Shown here one piece after another: positions 8,022-15,682 of a stretch of 64,000 nt of DNA; the first letter of the stretch is position 1, and every line of letters starts with the position of its first letter. The DNA lies in NCBI GenBank assembly GCA_020161395.1, contig JAIUOE010000008.1, forward strand, positions 62,001 to 126,000, read 5' to 3'. A program made the translations under genes and the position numbers. The DNA is from Bacteroidota bacterium (GTDB lineage Bacteria; Bacteroidota; Ignavibacteria; Ignavibacteriales; Ignavibacteriaceae). The notes under the pieces were generated by a model that saw only the letters and a program-made list of their open reading frames with translations, was not told the DNA's origin and did not search any database.

Positions 8022-10439
8022 TCAGTGTTGAGCTTCTCTTAATCTTCTGACTGTTGATATGACAAAACCGAAAACCACAACCAGTACACCAGCCCAAACC
8101 AGATTGATCATTGGTTTGATGGATGCGTGGATGGTAAGAACTTCTTTTGGAGTTTTCTTTGCGGCATTACCATTTTTGTCAACCACGATCACGGTTGCTG
8201 TCCTGTCGCCGGGATTTACAGTTTTCAGGGTCAGGGTCACACCGAACTCCTCGATTATCACAGGGTCAGCCTGCATTTTGCCGGCAATTCTGGAGTAAAG
8301 GAGGTCTTTTTCCAGGGTTTTCCCGTCTTTCGATACGATTGCCCTGACGCCCATACTAAAATCAGCATCGGTTGACATGGCTGACATATCGGGTTTAATG
8401 AACTCCTTATATTTGATTTTCACGCCAGAGGTGGATATCTCTTTCCCTTCGGAAATGGTGATTCCTTCAGCGCCTGCATCCTGTGATCCGTCATCGAAGC
8501 CGACAGGAGCAACATAGAAATCGGAGAGAAGACCGTATTTCATATCAGGTTCCTTCATCAGGGACTGATTGAAATCGGCGATGTACATAACAGGTCTTAC
8601 AACTGTAGTTGCCGAGCCCGATTTCACATCGAGTCTGCAATGATATTTGGTATGTCCGTTTTCCTGGAATGGTTCGAGACCTGCAAAAGTAACATCGTAT
8701 CCGAGGACATTCGCTGTTTTTCCTTTTTCGAGGTCAATTTCCATTTCAGAACTGAAAGCAGAGGAACCGATAACTCCGAGAACAAAGAGAGCCAGACCGA
8801 TATGAGCAACATAGGCACCGAGTTTGCTCTGGTTCCCTTTGATTACTCTAAACATCACTTCGGCATTTACCACGAGAGAGAATACAGCGGCAACAAGAAG
8901 AATAATCATCATAACCTTGTCAACCCCGCCGATGAAAATGGCAGCGGCACTGATGACAGCGGTGATTGCTCCGGTTCTTAACAGGTCTTTCTGGAGCATT
9001 CCTTTATCGGTGGTTTTCCACTTCAGGATGATGCTCAATCCGTTAATTACCAGAAGAATTATTCCAAGCGGCACATGCATCGTGTTGTAAAAATCAATTT
9101 CTACCTTCACTCCAAAGATTGGTGCCGAAGTTCCGACAAAGACTATAATGGCTGACATTCCGAGAGAGAAAGCTGCCATGAAAAGAGCAAGTTCTCTTGA
9201 GAGTGTTGATTCTTCGCCTGTTTTCGATATCCTGAGAAGTGATTTCAATCTGAAAAGCACCATGCTGAAACCGAGACCTGTGAAGAACACTACAAAAATT
9301 ACGAGAAAAATATAAACAGCTTTTCCCGGTTCAGCAAAGGAGTGAACGGAGGAGTCACCGAGAATTCCGCTTCTTGTAAGGAATGTACTGTAAACAACCA
9401 GAACAAAAGTCAGAATAGAGAGAAGAATATTTGTAATAAGGTATCTTCCACTGTTCGGGTCTTTCTTTTGGGTTCTGATCTGAACAAGCATTGTGTGAAT
9501 TGCGGCTACGCTGACAATCCATGGCACAAGACTTGAGTTTTCAACCGGATCCCATGCCCAGTAACCACCCCATCCGAGGACACCATAAGCCCAGTAGCCA
9601 CCGAGCATAATGCCGAGACCGAGTATGCCTGCACATCCAAGAATCCAGGGAAGAGACTGTTTCACCCAGTCCTTGTAATCATTTTTTATCAGAGCCGAGA
9701 TTGCAAAAGCAAAAGGAACTGTGGTTGCAGAGAATCCAGCAAAAAGAATCGGGGGATGAATCTGCATCCAGAAGTTCTGGAGGAGAGGATTCAGACCTTT
9801 TCCGTGAATCAGCACATCAGAAAGCTGATAACCTGCGCCTGTGAGATTCGCAATAAAATCTTTATCGACTTTAATATGTGTAGGGCTTCCGCCTTCATTT
9901 CCAAAAAGGAAATTCTGAACGAATCCCATCGCCTGCGCCTGTAGCAGGTTCATATCGAAGTATTTTAATTCAACAAACGGATTGTCACCCTGCCAGATGA
10001 GGGCAAATGGATTTTTCATCAGAGGGGAGACCATCATGAGGAGGAATGATGTGGCAAGTGTATAAACCATCATCACACGGGGCTCGAGGTCACCTCTTTT
10101 TTCAGTGTAAGATTGCAGTCCGATACCAATGAGAACAGTCATCAAAATCCAAAGCATGAAACTGCCTTCCTGTCCCGCCCAAAAAGTGGAGAGGAGCAAG
10201 CCGAGAGGAAGGTCGTCGTTGCTGTAGTTGAAAACATAATTGTATTGGTTTTGGTGGGTAAGAATGATATATAACAGTAAAGTTGAGGCAACAATTACCA
10301 TCATTGACATAGCATGATATCCCAAACGGGCATATTTCAGGAATGTCACTTGTTCTCCTCTTCTGTAACCAAAGTAGAACATGGTCATCGAGAAGAGAGA
10401 GAATACCAGGGCGAGAGTAAGTACTATACTTCCTGCCAT
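8022..10439 (-). CDS. ccmF: Cytochrome c maturation heme lyase CcmF
   Basis: An 805-residue polytopic membrane protein of the heme-handling (CcsA/CcmF) superfamily, which attaches heme b to apocytochrome c at the outer face of the inner membrane. The tryptophan-rich heme-binding motif WGGYWAWDPVENSS is visible near residues 286-300, and histidines lie in periplasmic loops as expected (MQIHPPILFAGF before the motif). At least a dozen hydrophobic segments are followed by a C-terminal periplasmic region of about 200 residues and a final membrane helix (WAGVLVVVFGFVIS), which makes it longer than the ~650 residues usual in proteobacteria. It is the last gene of ccmC-ccmD-ccmE-ccmF; no ccmA, ccmB, ccmG or ccmH is present in the window. 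Confidence 0.93.
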   Translation of the reverse strand: MAGSIVLTLALVFSLFSMTMFYFGYRRGEQVTFLKYARLGYHAMSMMVIVASTLLLYIILTHQNQYNYVFNYSNDDLPLGLLLSTFWAGQEGSFMLWILMTVLIGIGLQSYTEKRGDLEPRVMMVYTLATSFLLMMVSPLMKNPFALIWQGDNPFVELKYFDMNLLQAQAMGFVQNFLFGNEGGSPTHIKVDKDFIANLTGAGYQLSDVLIHGKGLNPLLQNFWMQIHPPILFAGFSATTVPFAFAISALIKNDYKDWVKQSLPWILGCAGILGLGIMLGGYWAYGVLGWGGYWAWDPVENSSLVPWIVSVAAIHTMLVQIRTQKKDPNSGRYLITNILLSILTFVLVVYSTFLTRSGILGDSSVHSFAEPGKAVYIFLVIFVVFFTGLGFSMVLFRLKSLLRISKTGEESTLSRELALFMAAFSLGMSAIIVFVGTSAPIFGVKVEIDFYNTMHVPLGIILLVINGLSIILKWKTTDKGMLQKDLLRTGAITAVISAAAIFIGGVDKVMMIILLVAAVFSLVVNAEVMFRVIKGNQSKLGAYVAHIGLALFVLGVIGSSAFSSEMEIDLEKGKTANVLGYDVTFAGLEPFQENGHTKYHCRLDVKSGSATTVVRPVMYIADFNQSLMKEPDMKYGLLSDFYVAPVGFDDGSQDAGAEGITISEGKEISTSGVKIKYKEFIKPDMSAMSTDADFSMGVRAIVSKDGKTLEKDLLYSRIAGKMQADPVIIEEFGVTLTLKTVNPGDRTATVIVVDKNGNAAKKTPKEVLTIHASIKPMINLVWAGVLVVVFGFVISTVRRLREAQH

Positions 10440-10478
10440 AGCGGGTCTCCTTTCACAGGGTTCATCAAAATTTAATTA

Positions 10479-10913
10479 TCAGGAATCTTTTTTCTTCACA
10501 CCGTCAGGGTGAGTGGCACCTTCCGGGGCACCTTCCTGATATTTTGAAGGACATTTGGTAAGGATGTCTTTCGCTTCAAAAACATCACCAACATATTTTC
10601 CGGTTACCACAACGCTGGTGGCGGATTCAAAATTGTTGGGGATTGCACCGCGATAGAGCACCTTCATTTCATTGCCCTGAGCGTCTTTCATGTAGAAAGT
10701 GAAAATCTTGTCTTTATAGACATAATTTTTCTCTTTCACCCAGGCACCCGTGGCACGGATCATTTTACCTGATTCCTTAACTTTTGCGAGGCTTTCTTCG
10801 TACCCGATACTGCTCTGGGTGAAGAAGTAGCCCATAAATGCGAGGAACACCACGATGATTGCTCCACCGATGACGAACCTGCCGTTTTTTTGCATAAATG
10901 TCTGGTCTGACAT
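10479..10913 (-). CDS. ccmE: Cytochrome c maturation heme chaperone CcmE, cysteine type
   Basis: A 144-residue protein with one N-terminal membrane anchor (residues 13-31) and a periplasmic OB-fold, the shape of CcmE, which carries heme covalently from CcmC to CcmF. The usual heme-binding histidine motif (HxxxY) is replaced by C121-P-S-K-Y125, that is CxxxY. The tyrosine is retained and the sequence aligns otherwise (SGKMIRATG, VLYRGAIPNNF, VVVTGKYVGDVFEAKDILTK). Cysteine-type CcmE proteins are known from archaea and Desulfovibrio. The gene starts 1 bp after the ccmD stop and ends 39 bp before the ccmF start. Confidence 0.92.
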   Translation of the reverse strand: MSDQTFMQKNGRFVIGGAIIVVFLAFMGYFFTQSSIGYEESLAKVKESGKMIRATGAWVKEKNYVYKDKIFTFYMKDAQGNEMKVLYRGAIPNNFESATSVVVTGKYVGDVFEAKDILTKCPSKYQEGAPEGATHPDGVKKKDS

Positions 10914-10914
10914 A

Positions 10915-11049
10915 TTATTTCTCCTCGACTTCTTTTTTAAGTTCTTTTAATCTTTTGTCCAATGCATACAGGTAGGAGAAAATCCCTCCCCATGTAAGCA
11001 TTACTATAATCAGTACGATATAAATTGCATTTTTTTCAAGAAATTCCAT
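10915..11049 (-). CDS. ccmD: CcmD-like small membrane protein
   Basis: A 44-residue ORF reading MEFLEKNAIYIVLIIVML..., with one transmembrane helix (about residues 8-28) and a charged, helical, lysine/glutamate-rich tail (DKRLKELKKEVEEK). This is the size and design of CcmD, the small subunit that helps release holo-CcmE from the CcmABC complex. It fits exactly between ccmC (12 bp) and ccmE (1 bp). CcmD proteins are too short and variable to identify by sequence alone, so the call relies on size, topology and position. Confidence 0.75.
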   Translation of the reverse strand: MEFLEKNAIYIVLIIVMLTWGGIFSYLYALDKRLKELKKEVEEK

Positions 11050-11061
11050 ATCAAAAAATCC

Positions 11062-11784
11062 TTAGTAAAGTTTCTGTTTTTTAATCTTGTCGAGTAAAAT
11101 CATGCTTCTGGAACCGACTCCCCACATCCAGGCATAAAGCATGCTGAAAGCTGTGAGTGAAATGTAGAAAACCACTTGCATGTTCTGATTCATTTTGAAG
11201 TTGATTACAGGACCGGCGTTGTCATCGTCAGCACTTCCGGGGTGAAGGCCTGCCATTATTCTCGGCATTATGAAAATGAAAAAAGGAACGGTAACGAACA
11301 CAATCAGATTGTAAACTGCTGAAAGTGTAGCCCGCTTTTCTTCATTGTCGATTGCAGAGCGAAGGGCAAACAGGGCTCCATAGATGAGGAGGAGTGCGAA
11401 AATACTGGTCTCACGGGGATCCCAGTGCCAAAACGAACCCCATGCAAACTTTGCCCAGACGGATCCTGTTATCGTGGCGAGAATTACAAAAACCATTCCT
11501 ATCTGGATCGAAGTGTAGGCTTTCATATCGTCTTCAATATTCTTCTTGCGAAGATATTTTATACTGTAAATGGTTGCCATCAAAAATGCAACCACCGACA
11601 GCCACGAGCTCGGTACATGGAAGAATATTATCTTGGCATTTTCACCAAGACCCATAATGAACGGGAATTCATACCATGCCGAGGGTTTTGCAACTATCGG
11701 AAATGTAATTCCTGCAACAATAACATAAGCCATGAGGAAAAACAGCAGGATTTGATACCACTTTGTATGTACGATACTCTTCAT
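11062..11784 (-). CDS. ccmC: Heme exporter/heme-handling protein CcmC
   Basis: A 240-residue protein with six predicted membrane helices from the CcmC/CcsA heme-handling family. The tryptophan-rich motif WGSFWHWDPRET occupies residues 115-126. The flanking axial-ligand histidines appear to be H56 (FFHVPSSW) and the one in AGLHPG near residue 178. CcmC loads heme onto CcmE. It is the first gene of the ccm cluster, with 258 bp of AT-rich DNA upstream that should contain the operon promoter. Confidence 0.93.
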   Translation of the reverse strand: MKSIVHTKWYQILLFFLMAYVIVAGITFPIVAKPSAWYEFPFIMGLGENAKIIFFHVPSSWLSVVAFLMATIYSIKYLRKKNIEDDMKAYTSIQIGMVFVILATITGSVWAKFAWGSFWHWDPRETSIFALLLIYGALFALRSAIDNEEKRATLSAVYNLIVFVTVPFFIFIMPRIMAGLHPGSADDDNAGPVINFKMNQNMQVVFYISLTAFSMLYAWMWGVGSRSMILLDKIKKQKLY

Positions 11785-11989
11785 TTTATCTCGAAAAAAT
11801 AAAAATATTCAGTCTAAAAAGGTAAGCTTTATTTTATAAAAGGTCAAATTAAAATTTCTTAAGATTAATTTGTTTTACGATGTATAATATAATGGAAAAT
11901 CGGTAAGATTAAAATGCAATAAATATATGATAACAGCATTTATTATTTATGCCATTTTTTAGATTTAAATCCGTGAAGCAGTAAAACAA

Positions 11990-12023
11990 ACAAAAAAGGC
12001 TGAACCTTGAGATTCAGCCTTTT
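11990..12023 (-). terminator. Rho-independent terminator after rpmB
   Basis: A perfect 11-bp stem (AAAAGGCTGAA with TTCAGCCTTTT, 11994-12004 and 12013-12023) around an 8-nt loop, followed on the minus strand by TT and then GTTTG. It lies 20 bp past the rpmB stop. The rest of 11785-12042 is AT-rich with no gene seen and probably holds the ccm promoter. Confidence 0.85.
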
Positions 12024-12042
12024 AAAACTCTTGGAAGAGAAA

Positions 12043-12282
12043 TTATCTTACAGCGATTTTTTTCTCTCTGACAAGCTGCGCGATAACAGCAGTGCCATTT
12101 TTTGCAATGGTTTTGATTGCTTTAGCGGTGAGCTTCACTGTAACAAACCTGTTAAGTTCCTGAACCCAAATTCTCTTTTTCTGGAGATTTGGAAGGAATC
12201 TTCTTTTGGTGTGATTGTGAGCGTGCGAAATGCTGCTGCCGTACTTTGGTTTTATTCCGGTAACCTGGCATGTTCTTGACAT
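12043..12282 (-). CDS. rpmB: 50S ribosomal protein L28
   Basis: A 79-residue basic protein starting MSRTCQVTGIKPKYG, matching the L28 pattern: SHAHNHTKRRFLPNLQKKR, then a C-terminal part with VKLTAKAIKTI. I chose the ATG at 12282 over an in-frame ATG 78 bp upstream because L28 begins with this conserved segment and AGGAG lies 9-10 bp upstream. It is a single-gene unit with its own terminator. The N-terminal cysteine is followed by no second zinc-ligand pair, so it looks like a non-zinc form. Confidence 0.95.
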   Translation of the reverse strand: MSRTCQVTGIKPKYGSSISHAHNHTKRRFLPNLQKKRIWVQELNRFVTVKLTAKAIKTIAKNGTAVIAQLVREKKIAVR

Positions 12283-12384
12283 ATCTATAGACTCCTGGCT
12301 CTTGCTCATAAAAATTGAAAAACAGTTTGGTAATATACGGGATAGAAACGAGAAACGCAAAAAGAAAAATAAATCTTTTGTGAG

Positions 12385-12517
12385 AGAACCTCAGAACTCC
12401 GGAAACTCGGTACTCCGGAACCTCGGAACTTCAGCACTCCGGAACCTCAGAACCTCGGAAACTCGGTATCCGGAAACTCGGTATCCGGAAACACTTAAGT
12501 ACTGAGGTTCTGAAGTT
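12385..12517. repeat. Degenerate CGGAACTC-type intergenic repeat with inverted end
   Basis: The stretch between rpmB and the MlaF-like gene consists of imperfect short units built from CCGGAA, CTCGGAA and CTCAGAA (for example GGAAACTCGGTATCC occurring twice in tandem). From about 12497 it ends with the complementary pattern (CTGAGGTTCTGAAGTTCTG), so the block can fold back on itself. Unit length is irregular at about 9-16 bp. It holds no ORF. Confidence 0.75.
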
Positions 12518-12521
12518 CTGT

Positions 12522-13250
12522 CTAAAGGGTTCTGGCGATAAAGTCGGTGATTGTTGCATCCTCGGAGGCGAGGAGTTCGGCGGGAGTGCCTGTAAAGTAG
12601 ATTTTGCCTTCGTGTGCCATTGCGACGCGCTCAGCGACAATTCTTACGCTGATCATGTCGTGGGTGACGACGATGGAGGTTACATTTAATTTTACGCTGA
12701 GATCTTTGATGAGATTGTCGATTGATTCACTCATTATGGGGTCGAGTCCGGTTGTCGGTTCATCGTAAAGGATGTATTCAGGATTGGTGATGAGGGCACG
12801 GGCGAGTCCCACTCTTTTTCGCATACCACCGGAAAGTTCGGCAGGTTTTTGTGCTTCTATTCCGGGCAAGCCGACGAGTTCGAGTTTTTCCGCAACAAGG
12901 TCGTCAACCTGCGCCTTTGTATATTTTCTATTTCCTTCGATGAGGGGGAGTGAGACATTTTCTCCAACAGTCATTGAATCAAAAAGGGCAGCACTCTGGA
13001 AAAGGAAGCCAAACTTTTTGCGAAGCTCGTAAAGTTCTTTCTCTTTGATTTTATTAACATCGTATCCTTCCACTGTTACGGTACCGGAGTCGGGTTTCAG
13101 CAGTCCGATAATGTGTTTGAGGAGTACTGATTTACCACACCCTGATCTGCCGATTATGGCAAGAGCTTCTCCCTTGTTGATTTTCAGGCTAACTCCTCTT
13201 AAGACCTGATTGTCACCGAAATTTTTATAAATATTATCGAGCTCAATCAT
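12522..13250 (-). CDS. ABC transporter ATP-binding protein, MlaF/Ttg2A type
   Basis: A 242-residue ATPase with Walker A GRSGCGKS (residues 34-41), a Q-loop (FLFQSAALFDSMTV), signature LSGGMRKRVGLARAL and Walker B ILYDEPTTGLDP. The phrases AALFDSMTVGENV and GGMRKRVGLARAL are typical of the MlaF (Mkl) group, which powers retrograde phospholipid or sterol transport with an MlaE permease and an MCE-domain protein. No permease or MCE gene is present here, so its partners must lie elsewhere. It starts 9 bp after the dprA stop on the same strand. Confidence 0.88.
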   Translation of the reverse strand: MIELDNIYKNFGDNQVLRGVSLKINKGEALAIIGRSGCGKSVLLKHIIGLLKPDSGTVTVEGYDVNKIKEKELYELRKKFGFLFQSAALFDSMTVGENVSLPLIEGNRKYTKAQVDDLVAEKLELVGLPGIEAQKPAELSGGMRKRVGLARALITNPEYILYDEPTTGLDPIMSESIDNLIKDLSVKLNVTSIVVTHDMISVRIVAERVAMAHEGKIYFTGTPAELLASEDATITDFIARTL

Positions 13251-13259
13251 ATTTGTTCT

Positions 13260-14378
13260 TCATATTCTGACAAAATTTTTGCCGGGTAACTGCCTGATCA
13301 ATCCCTTGAATTCGAGTTGCAGCAGATTGATCAGGCATTCTGAAACATTCAAGCCTGTGAGCGATGCAATTTCATCGATGTGGAGAGGTTGATATTCAAT
13401 TGAGCTGTAGAGCTTCTCCTCAAACATTGAAAGCTCTTCCAACAGAGGTTCATTCTTCGGGGTTACTGTGGTGTTGAGGGGTTTTATGTTTAATTCATCG
13501 AGGATGTCGTTGGTATCGATGACGAGTTTTGCTTCACCCCTTTGGATCAGGCGGTTTGTACCCCCTGACTTTGCAGAGTTGATATTGCCCGGGATTGCAA
13601 AGACGGCTTTTCCCTGGTCGATGGCGAATGCGGCAGTATGCAGAGCTCCTCCTTTTTCGGCTGCTTCGACAACGAGTGTACCAAGTGAAAAACCGCTGAT
13701 AATACGGTTTCTCGCGGGGAAGTTGATCGCATCAGGTTTTGTATCGGGGGCATATTCGGTTATTACTGCTCCTGAGGAGGCGATTTCTTTGGCAAGCTTT
13801 TTGTTTTCTGCGGGATAGATGTTTTTGAATCCGCTTCCGAGAACGGCGATTGTTCTTCCACCAGCCGAGAGGGCGGATTTATGGGAAGTGGTATCGATTC
13901 CCCGTGCAAGTCCGCTGATTACAGTAAAACCTTCCTTCACAATTCCTTTTGAAATGTCAGATGCGGTTTTCGTTCCGTAAGGGGTTGGGGTTCTTGTTCC
14001 GACAATACCGAGGGATTTTTTATCCTGCTCAAGAATTTCGCCGATTACATATATAAGAATTGGAGAATCGTAAATATTAACAAGCTGCTGCGGATACGAC
14101 TCTGAGCCGTAAGCTGCTATCCAGCCGAATGAAGTGACATAATCGTAATCTTTTTTGTAAATGGAATCGAAGTCGCCGTTTTTTACTCCTTCCAGAAAAC
14201 CTTTGTAAGCGGATTCCGAGAGTTTGACTTGTTTGGCTACATCTTTGGCGGGGGTTTCAATTGTTTTAATGCCGGTACCATAGATATCGAGCATCGCCTT
14301 CACTGTGACTATCCCGATTTGTTTGCAGTTGAGCAACCTTCGAAGAGCAATGAATTCTTCAATCGGGATTGATTTCAT
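13260..14378 (-). CDS. dprA: DNA-processing protein DprA (Smf)
   Basis: A 372-residue protein with the three DprA parts: an N-terminal helical region (to about residue 75), the Rossmann core with GTRTPTPYG, SGLARGIDTTSHKSAL, LGSG, FPARNRIISG and EAAEKGGALHTA, and a C-terminal winged-helix region (QPLHIDEIASLTGL). DprA loads RecA on incoming single-stranded DNA during natural transformation. It ends 9 bp before the MlaF-like gene and starts 7 bp after the EutN-like gene, so the three share a transcription unit. The gene alone does not prove competence. Confidence 0.95.
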   Translation of the reverse strand: MKSIPIEEFIALRRLLNCKQIGIVTVKAMLDIYGTGIKTIETPAKDVAKQVKLSESAYKGFLEGVKNGDFDSIYKKDYDYVTSFGWIAAYGSESYPQQLVNIYDSPILIYVIGEILEQDKKSLGIVGTRTPTPYGTKTASDISKGIVKEGFTVISGLARGIDTTSHKSALSAGGRTIAVLGSGFKNIYPAENKKLAKEIASSGAVITEYAPDTKPDAINFPARNRIISGFSLGTLVVEAAEKGGALHTAAFAIDQGKAVFAIPGNINSAKSGGTNRLIQRGEAKLVIDTNDILDELNIKPLNTTVTPKNEPLLEELSMFEEKLYSSIEYQPLHIDEIASLTGLNVSECLINLLQLEFKGLIRQLPGKNFVRI

Positions 14379-14385
14379 TGTTGTG

Positions 14386-14661
14386 TCAAACTGTTACGGA
14401 GATTTTATCGACAACACCAACGATTATCGTGTGGACGGGGGATTTTTTATTGTTAATAATTTGCTGGACAGCATCGCCTTCCTGAGTGACCATCACGATA
14501 TCACCGGGACCGGCAGAAACATAATCGATGGCGATGATGTCTTTGTTGTCCATGAAGTTCCCCTCGAGGTCGATTTTACGGACGAGGAGGAGTTTTTGAC
14601 CCGTCAGTTCCTTATTTTTAACTGAAGAGACTACATTTCCATGAACCTTTGCGAGGAACAT
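14386..14661 (-). CDS. EutN/CcmL-family shell vertex protein homologue
   Basis: A 91-residue protein that aligns along its whole length with the pentameric vertex proteins of bacterial microcompartments: MFLAKVHGNVVSSVKN, TGQKLLLV, AIDYVSAGPGDIVMVTQEGDA and IIVGVVDKI. The glycine in AGPGD that packs at the pentamer pore is present. No BMC hexamer, signature enzyme or encapsulation peptide is near; neighbours are a DUF3098-like gene and dprA. An isolated EutN may form a pentamer or hexamer with another role. Homology is secure, function unknown. Confidence 0.85.
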   Translation of the reverse strand: MFLAKVHGNVVSSVKNKELTGQKLLLVRKIDLEGNFMDNKDIIAIDYVSAGPGDIVMVTQEGDAVQQIINNKKSPVHTIIVGVVDKISVTV

Positions 14662-14668
14662 CTAAGGG

Positions 14669-14965
14669 CTACTCTTTAACTTCGTTCCCTGCTTTCCCCT
14701 TTTTGCGAAAAAGAATGGCAACGGGAAGAATAAGAACATAAGCTGCCACGAGGATAAGGGGAGCAGAGACGAGAGAAGCAGGATTATCCCAAGGTTTTTG
14801 TGAAAGGAGGACAAAACCTATAATAAGAGCCACGATACCTGATGCGAGAAGGAGATAGTTGACGGTATCGAAATAGATGTTAAAGGGGGAAGGGCTTTTC
14901 CATAAAGGGACCTGCCTTGAAGAAGATCTGCTTGAAGAAGATTTTCCTTGAATTTTTTTTGCCAT
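14669..14965 (-). CDS. Small membrane protein, DUF3098-like
   Basis: A 98-residue protein with a serine-rich basic N-terminus (KKIQGKSSSSRSSSR), two transmembrane helices (about residues 34-54 and 66-86) and a charged tail. The first helix and loop (LLLASGIVALIIGFVLLSQ) and the second (SAPLILVAAYVLILPVAILF) resemble DUF3098 proteins, which in Bacteroidota commonly sit near cell-division or envelope genes. It begins the dprA-containing transcription unit and ends 7 bp before the EutN-like gene. The function is not known. Confidence 0.7.
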   Translation of the reverse strand: MAKKIQGKSSSSRSSSRQVPLWKSPSPFNIYFDTVNYLLLASGIVALIIGFVLLSQKPWDNPASLVSAPLILVAAYVLILPVAILFRKKGKAGNEVKE

Positions 14966-14983
14966 GATTGAATCCTAAATTAT

Positions 14984-15012
14984 AAAAAGCCCGGCAAGGG
15001 GGATCGCCGGGC
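14984..15012 (-). terminator. Rho-independent terminator after the 82-residue gene
   Basis: On the minus strand a GC-rich 7-bp stem GCCCGGC/GCCGGGC (14989-14995 with 15006-15012) is followed by TTTTTATAA. A second perfect 10-bp hairpin, GTTCACCAGT with ACTGGTGAAC (15023-15032 and 15043-15052), lies just upstream in the same transcript, giving a tandem pair. Confidence 0.8.
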
Positions 15013-15132
15013 AACTTAACTGGTTCACCAGTCAGGGGAAGAACTGGTGAACAAATCCGTTAGATAAATAATTCTAATTGCCCCGGAAATATATGCAAGT
15101 TGGGGTAATTATGCAAACTATTTAATTACAGC

Positions 15133-15381
15133 TTATTTGCTGATCTGATAAACTATTTTACGGATAGTATCGAACTGCAGGTAAGGATATTCCTCACGGA
15201 TGGTATCGATAGCATCACCGGCAGAAACTTTACCAGCTCTAAGTTGTTTAAATTTCTTTCTGATCTGGTAATCACGAACAGATTTCTCGTCAATCAAGCT
15301 GTGTGTTGAAAGGAGTTCGTAAATTTCGTCTGAGATAAGATCAGATAACGGGTTTTCGATTTTTGCAACTACGCTTTTCAT
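15133..15381 (-). CDS. Small conserved-looking protein of unknown function
   Basis: An 82-residue soluble, charged and probably all-helical protein (DLISDEIYELLSTHSLID, IRKKFKQLRAGKVSAGDAID, LQFDTIRKIVYQI). I do not recognise the family. It is probably real: it has its own tandem hairpin terminator, a spaced upstream region and normal codon use. The alternation of short amphipathic helices and the RKKFKQLR stretch would suit a nucleic-acid- or protein-binding adaptor, but that is speculation. Confidence 0.65.
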   Translation of the reverse strand: MKSVVAKIENPLSDLISDEIYELLSTHSLIDEKSVRDYQIRKKFKQLRAGKVSAGDAIDTIREEYPYLQFDTIRKIVYQISK

Positions 15382-15682
15382 CGCTACTCCAATGAATTAG
15401 TGAATAAATATTAATAAACGCAAAAAGTAACAATCAACGCCTGGTGTGGCAGTCCTGTCGTTATTAATTAAAGGTGTAGCTAAGAAATTATAAAGGCTCC
15501 AAATTTTTCTCTTGCAAAATACGGCTTTTTTTCTTTTTACCAAAATATTTGACGAAAAAAAGAAGTTGTAACACTTAAATGTTAGTTCTGTCACATCACT
15601 CGTATTGTCTGTAATGTATTAGACCAAAAAAGAGGGGAAAAAGTTCCCTAAAAATCAGGGAGATTTGAATCAGGGTAAAAAA
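15382..15682. other. Gene-free AT-rich interval
   Basis: This 301-bp stretch holds only a 65-codon minus-strand frame rich in F, N and K with no recognisable motif, which I reject as a gene. It should contain the promoter and leader of the 82-residue gene and the downstream end of the RNase H gene. No clear terminator or repeat is visible. Confidence 0.5.

Noticed and set aside
12385-12517. A CRISPR-like or attachment site in the repeat before rpmB
   Set aside because: Units vary from 9 to 16 bp with no spacers, and no integrase or tRNA is near.
15397-15594. A 65-codon minus-strand frame in the gap before RNase H
   Set aside because: No motif, no ribosome site and a composition set by AT-rich DNA.
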